DNA of 64,000 nucleotides from UBA1181 sp963626555 (GTDB lineage: Bacteria > Bacteroidota > Bacteroidia > Bacteroidales > Paludibacteraceae): assembly GCA_963626555.1 (NCBI GenBank), contig CAVFXQ010000004.1:37574-101573 (forward strand), written 5' to 3'. The position numbers and the translations under genes are program-made. How positions within the stretch are numbered: the first letter of the stretch is position 1; every line of letters starts with the position of its first letter. Shown here piece after piece: positions 61,363 to 64,000 of the stretch. A model generated the notes under the pieces. It did not search any database and was not told the DNA's origin. It saw only the letters and a program-made list of their open reading frames with translations.

Positions 61363-61638
61363 TTACTGATTTAGTTTTTCCTTGAGTACTGCACTCATTT
61401 TAAAAGCCAATATTTGTTTAGGAGGGGACATCAAGCGATCTTTTGAGACGGGGTCGACGAAGATGCGTTCTTTCTTCCTTCTTGCCTCAAAAACGCCGAA
61501 GCCAGATACGGAAACCAAGTTGCCCTTGCATAACTCGTCGCCAATATTATTAGACAGCGCCAAGAAGAGAGCGTTCACCTCCTCACCACTGATTTGCAAA
61601 CGATTCGCCATTTCTATGGTTAATTCCTTAGTGTTCAA
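61363..61638 (-). CDS. HU family DNA-binding protein
   Basis: The 91-residue HU-like protein reads from a TTG start (61638), giving the family start NTKELTIEMANRLQISGEEV; the only upstream ATG in frame adds an unrelated hydrophobic extension. The body has the DNA-contact arm region VSVSGFGVFEARRKKERIFVDPVSKDRL. It lies 16 nt before the HU-LysM gene and is likely co-transcribed. Confidence 0.85.
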   Translation of the reverse strand: MNTKELTIEMANRLQISGEEVNALFLALSNNIGDELCKGNLVSVSGFGVFEARRKKERIFVDPVSKDRLMSPPKQILAFKMSAVLKEKLNQ

Positions 61639-61848
61639 TCTTTTTAATTTTAATGTAATTAAACAAAAACTACCCACGAAATTAGTAAAAAAATTAAAAA
61701 GGTGCAAGAATAAATTTTTGAGGGATGAGGAGGAGATTTTTCGTATTCAATGCAGATGTTACCTTATTGTCGTTGTGATTTATTGGAAGGATTTGCTTGT
61801 TTGCTTATATTTGTAGCCAAAAATATCCTTACATACGGTGATTATGGT

Positions 61849-62388
61849 GTGCAGACAAGTTTCACGTTTCATTATCGCTTTATCCGCATTCATCCTTTTG
61901 AAGATGGGAACGGACGCATTGCGAGGCTGATGGTAAACTACATACTTTTGCGACTTGGTTGGCCGATGATAGTGGTGAGAAGTCGGAAGAAACAAGAATA
62001 TTTGGAGGCGTTGCACAAAACGGAACTTGTGGTGGGCGTTATACCGTCTTTGGGCGCACATGCTACAATCAAGCAGATAGAACCCTTCTTCAAATATTTC
62101 AAGGAACTTGTGACGAAGGAGATTCAGGCGGATATTGATTTTGTGAGTCGCAAAGAAGAGAATCTTTGGTGGTATGATGGAGATGTTATATCGTCGCGAA
62201 GCAAGAATGTGCCACGCATACTTCGATTGATGCGAGAAAATCCAAGTATCACCTACAGAGAGTTGACGAAAGCACTGAAAATCAACATCTCGGCAGTCCA
62301 AAAACTAGTGAAACGAATGACAGGAAAAGGTTACATTGCTCGTTTTGAAGATGGTTTGTGGCGTGTGATTGCAACCTCGGCAGTATGA
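61849..62388 (+). pseudogene. 5'-truncated Fic gene
   Basis: The frame contains the intact Fic catalytic motif IHPFEDGNGRIARLM in the context HYRFIRIHPF..., followed by the helical domain and a C-terminal winged-helix part (NPSITYRELTKALKINISAVQKLVKRM). The N-terminal half of a normal Fic protein, about 150 residues with the usual inhibitory motif or anchor, is absent; upstream of about 61860 the frame loses similarity. A GTG at 61849 could start a shortened protein of 179 residues, so residual expression cannot be excluded. Confidence 0.65.
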
Positions 62389-62487
62389 AATCGTTCTACT
62401 GAAAGTGGTGTGTTGCCTACCATAACAAAAGAAGATCATCTGAGTAAATAATTTCAAAAACAGCAATAAGGCAAAGTTCAAATTAAA

Positions 62488-62518
62488 CCCCGATACCAAC
62501 TAATTGTTAGCATCGGGG
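62488..62518 (-). terminator. Hairpin at the end of the small-protein operon
   Basis: CCCCGAT (62488-62494) pairs with ATCGGGG (62512-62518) across a 17-nt loop. On the minus strand it follows the 92-residue gene by 22 nt, with only TTTAATTTG after it; it may serve both strands weakly. Confidence 0.45.
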
Positions 62519-62540
62519 GTGTTTGTTGAGACAAAAATGT

Positions 62541-62819
62541 CTATGCGTAGATTTTCTGACCGACATAGATATCACGGGAAATCCCTTTCTCTGATTTGAA
62601 AACCATCTCTTTGGAATCTCCGTATCTGTCAATTTCATCCACTGTCAAAACATTGGGCTGTTTCTTTATTACCACATCGTAAAACGCACCACGGTCTCTG
62701 ATACCTTGCTGAATAGTACTTGGACTAATAAGTTCAGCAATCGTTTCTATCACAGCACCGACGGCATATCCAGTGGCATATCCGACGGCATAAGAAAGTA
62801 GTAAAGTCGTTAAAAACAT
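62541..62819 (-). CDS. Small protein with glycine-zipper segment, unknown
   Basis: The 92-residue protein starts with a hydrophobic, Gly/Ala-rich segment (LLLSYAVGYATGYAVGAVIE, GxxxG repeats), followed by a soluble part with TVDEIDRYGDSKEMVFKSEKG. No family recognised. It is the last of four small minus-strand genes, 5 nt after the preceding one. The GxxxG helix suggests membrane association. Confidence 0.55.
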   Translation of the reverse strand: MFLTTLLLSYAVGYATGYAVGAVIETIAELISPSTIQQGIRDRGAFYDVVIKKQPNVLTVDEIDRYGDSKEMVFKSEKGISRDIYVGQKIYA

Positions 62820-62824
62820 AGACT

Positions 62825-63184
62825 TTAATTTTTTTGGATTCTGACAATCTGTTGATTTTCATCAAACAACTTGGTTAATTCGTCACTTACAGACTCTGTG
62901 ATTACAGCAATAACCTTACTAACATCACCTTTTTTGTTGACTGCAACAAGATATGACGTGTCGAAATCCTTTGCTTTGATTTCAAACATCATGTCATCCA
63001 AAATCTTTTTGAAAGCTTTGTCGGCTTTGTTTAAGTCGCCTACTGCTACCACTTCCTTAATTTCATTTTCCTCGTCAAATAATATCCGCGCTTGTGCTAC
63101 TAAAGCTTCTTTTTCTAAAGCACCTTTAAATGCTTCAACCACAAATTTGATTTGTGACTTTTTAAAAAAATTTGAAAATTCCAT
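62825..63184 (-). CDS. Small protein of the tandem '...RIQ' family, member 3
   Basis: The 119-residue soluble protein ends VNKKGDV ... LTKLFDENQQIVRIQKN. This matches in pattern the ends of the next two genes: I/V-N-x-x-G-x-V, 25-30 residues, then a -x-(I)-(L/V)-RIQ terminus. The N-terminal part (FKGALEKEALVAQARILFDEENEI) differs from theirs. No known family recognised. Confidence 0.55.
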   Translation of the reverse strand: MEFSNFFKKSQIKFVVEAFKGALEKEALVAQARILFDEENEIKEVVAVGDLNKADKAFKKILDDMMFEIKAKDFDTSYLVAVNKKGDVSKVIAVITESVSDELTKLFDENQQIVRIQKN

Positions 63185-63197
63185 ATTTTTATTAAAA

Positions 63198-63605
63198 TCA
63201 TTGTATTCTTAAAATACCATTATTTTTAGCTGAAGCAACATCAAATGTATCTTTCAATGTAGTTTCCGCTTCTAAAAAGTCAATTTCTGCCACTGACCCA
63301 TCATAATTTATTTTGACAACCAACAAGTCTGCATCATTATCGGGAAAGTCTATAAACATCTTGTTTAACTGCTCCAATGTTTCAGCACCTATACTATGTC
63401 TTTTATCAATTATGACAACTTCAAGATATGTCTTAAGGACTTCTTCTACATATTCTCTCAGTTTCGACCACCACCCTTTGATTTCACCCCAGGAAATTCT
63501 ATTTATAATTACATTGTTTGGAATGAATCTCAGAATATTATTTTTCGCACTTCTGAAAAGAAGCTTTTTTATCTCTTTTTTTGAGACGTATTTCATTCTG
63601 CCCAT
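63198..63605 (-). CDS. Small protein of the tandem '...RIQ' family, member 2
   Basis: This 135-residue protein shares with its upstream neighbour the middle (IKGWWSKLREYVEEVL, LEVVIIDKR) and an almost identical C-terminus (DTFDVASAKNNGILRIQ versus DAFDVASAENNGILRIQ). Its start codon is directly behind the neighbour's stop (TAAATG). The N-terminus is basic (MGRMKYVSKKEIKKLLFRSAK). Function unknown. Confidence 0.6.
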   Translation of the reverse strand: MGRMKYVSKKEIKKLLFRSAKNNILRFIPNNVIINRISWGEIKGWWSKLREYVEEVLKTYLEVVIIDKRHSIGAETLEQLNKMFIDFPDNDADLLVVKINYDGSVAEIDFLEAETTLKDTFDVASAKNNGILRIQ

Positions 63606-63971
63606 TTACTGAATTCTTAAAATACCATTATTTTCAGCTGAAGCAACATCAAATGCATCTTGAGACATTGCTTTCGCTTTCAAATCCTCGGTCATACCCA
63701 CCGAGCCATCTTGGTTTATTCCAACAGACAATTTATCAATATCGTCCAAGGAATTAACACGCGGATTCGTCTTCTTTATCGCTTCGTAAAATTCTCTACC
63801 CGCTTTTTGTCTTGGGTCAATTATGATAACCTCAAGAAATTCTCTCAGTTTCTCCCGAATATATCCTTTCAACTTTGACCACCAACCTTGTATTACTCCC
63901 CAAATTTTTGTTATGAGACGTCCAAGCCAATTGATGAAACTAGATACTTTATCTACTAACCATTCCCACAT
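63606..63971 (-). CDS. Small protein of the tandem '...RIQ' family, member 1
   Basis: The 121-residue protein has a Trp-rich amphipathic N-terminus (MWEWLVDKVSSFINWLGRLI), the shared IQGWWSKLKGYIREKL and LEVIIIDPRQKAG segments, INQDGSVG and the RIQ terminus. It has an unusually strong Shine-Dalgarno sequence. First of four genes with gaps of 0-13 nt. The N-terminal pattern fits a membrane-interacting peptide. No family recognised. Confidence 0.6.
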   Translation of the reverse strand: MWEWLVDKVSSFINWLGRLITKIWGVIQGWWSKLKGYIREKLREFLEVIIIDPRQKAGREFYEAIKKTNPRVNSLDDIDKLSVGINQDGSVGMTEDLKAKAMSQDAFDVASAENNGILRIQ

Positions 63972-63978
63972 AAAAACA

Positions 63979-63987
63979 CCCTCCTTA
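63979..63987 (-). promoter_or_regulatory. Strong Shine-Dalgarno sequence before the '...RIQ' operon
   Basis: TAAGGAGGG on the minus strand, 7 nt before the ATG at 63971. Such complete sites are rare in Bacteroidota, whose genes mostly lack them, and I saw no other so complete in this window. Confidence 0.7.
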
Positions 63988-64000
63988 TTTAATATTATTG

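Overview
The window is chromosomal DNA from a Bacteroidota member, most likely order Bacteroidales. The signs are many genes of Bacteroidota-typical families (DUF4290, DUF4199, DUF3127, DUF6452/DUF6048, the Bat aerotolerance operon, NspC), a type IX secretion sorting domain on a secreted glycosidase, almost no Shine-Dalgarno sequences, and repeated promoters of the TTTG / TAnnTTTG kind. PFOR points to an anaerobe or microaerobe. No species can be named from the sequence alone.

Layout. 1-9.0 kb (minus strand): a giant Ig-like surface protein running off the left edge, then nfeD, an M16 peptidase, a YjdF-like membrane protein and a porin-like barrel. 9.1-12.1 kb: a lone secreted GH74-type glucanase. 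12.2-23.2 kb is an accessory island. It holds a split HipA kinase pair, a repeat-rich stretch with three copies of a 32-nt hairpin and a truncated AlbA_2-type gene, a LlaJI/McrBC-like restriction system (m5C methyltransferase, McrB-type AAA+ motor, DUF2357 nuclease), the core genes DUF4290 and murA, a decayed DUF3791/DUF3990 locus and a second m5C methyltransferase. 23.4-30.9 kb: a seven-gene aryl-polyene-like lipid cluster (ketosynthase, ACP, two hotdog dehydratases, thioesterase, RND/MMPL exporter fused to a methyltransferase-like domain, CrtI-like oxidoreductase). 31.1-34.7 kb: pyruvate:ferredoxin oxidoreductase.

34.8-40.2 kb: tRNA-Gly and tRNA-Leu, a lipoprotein, an AAA_14 ATPase, a polyamine-linked pair (nspC and a divergent aspartate kinase), then tRNA-Thr directly behind the SRP RNA. 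40.6-46.9 kb: DUF4199, a GT2 glycosyltransferase, small conserved genes, a nitroreductase, a DUF6452/DUF6048 pair and transketolase. 46.9-48.2 kb: an intact DUF3791/DUF3990 locus. 48.3-50.7 kb: an ATP-grasp-like protein, endonuclease III and DUF3127. 50.8-59.6 kb: the complete MoxR-DUF58-BatABCDE operon. 59.8-61.6 kb: two HU-type proteins, one fused through a membrane segment to a LysM-like domain. 61.8-64 kb: a 5'-truncated Fic gene and an operon of four unrecognised small proteins, three sharing a C-terminal motif.

The most distinctive signals are: (i) an abrupt change in base composition inside the McrB-like gene, exactly between its recognition and motor domains; (ii) the hairpin repeats with a compensatory base pair change next to a broken gene; (iii) an intact and a decayed copy of the same small toxin-antitoxin-like locus; (iv) the tandem '...RIQ' family at the right edge; (v) the HU-membrane-LysM fusion. 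Base composition and residue positions were counted by hand and are approximate where marked.
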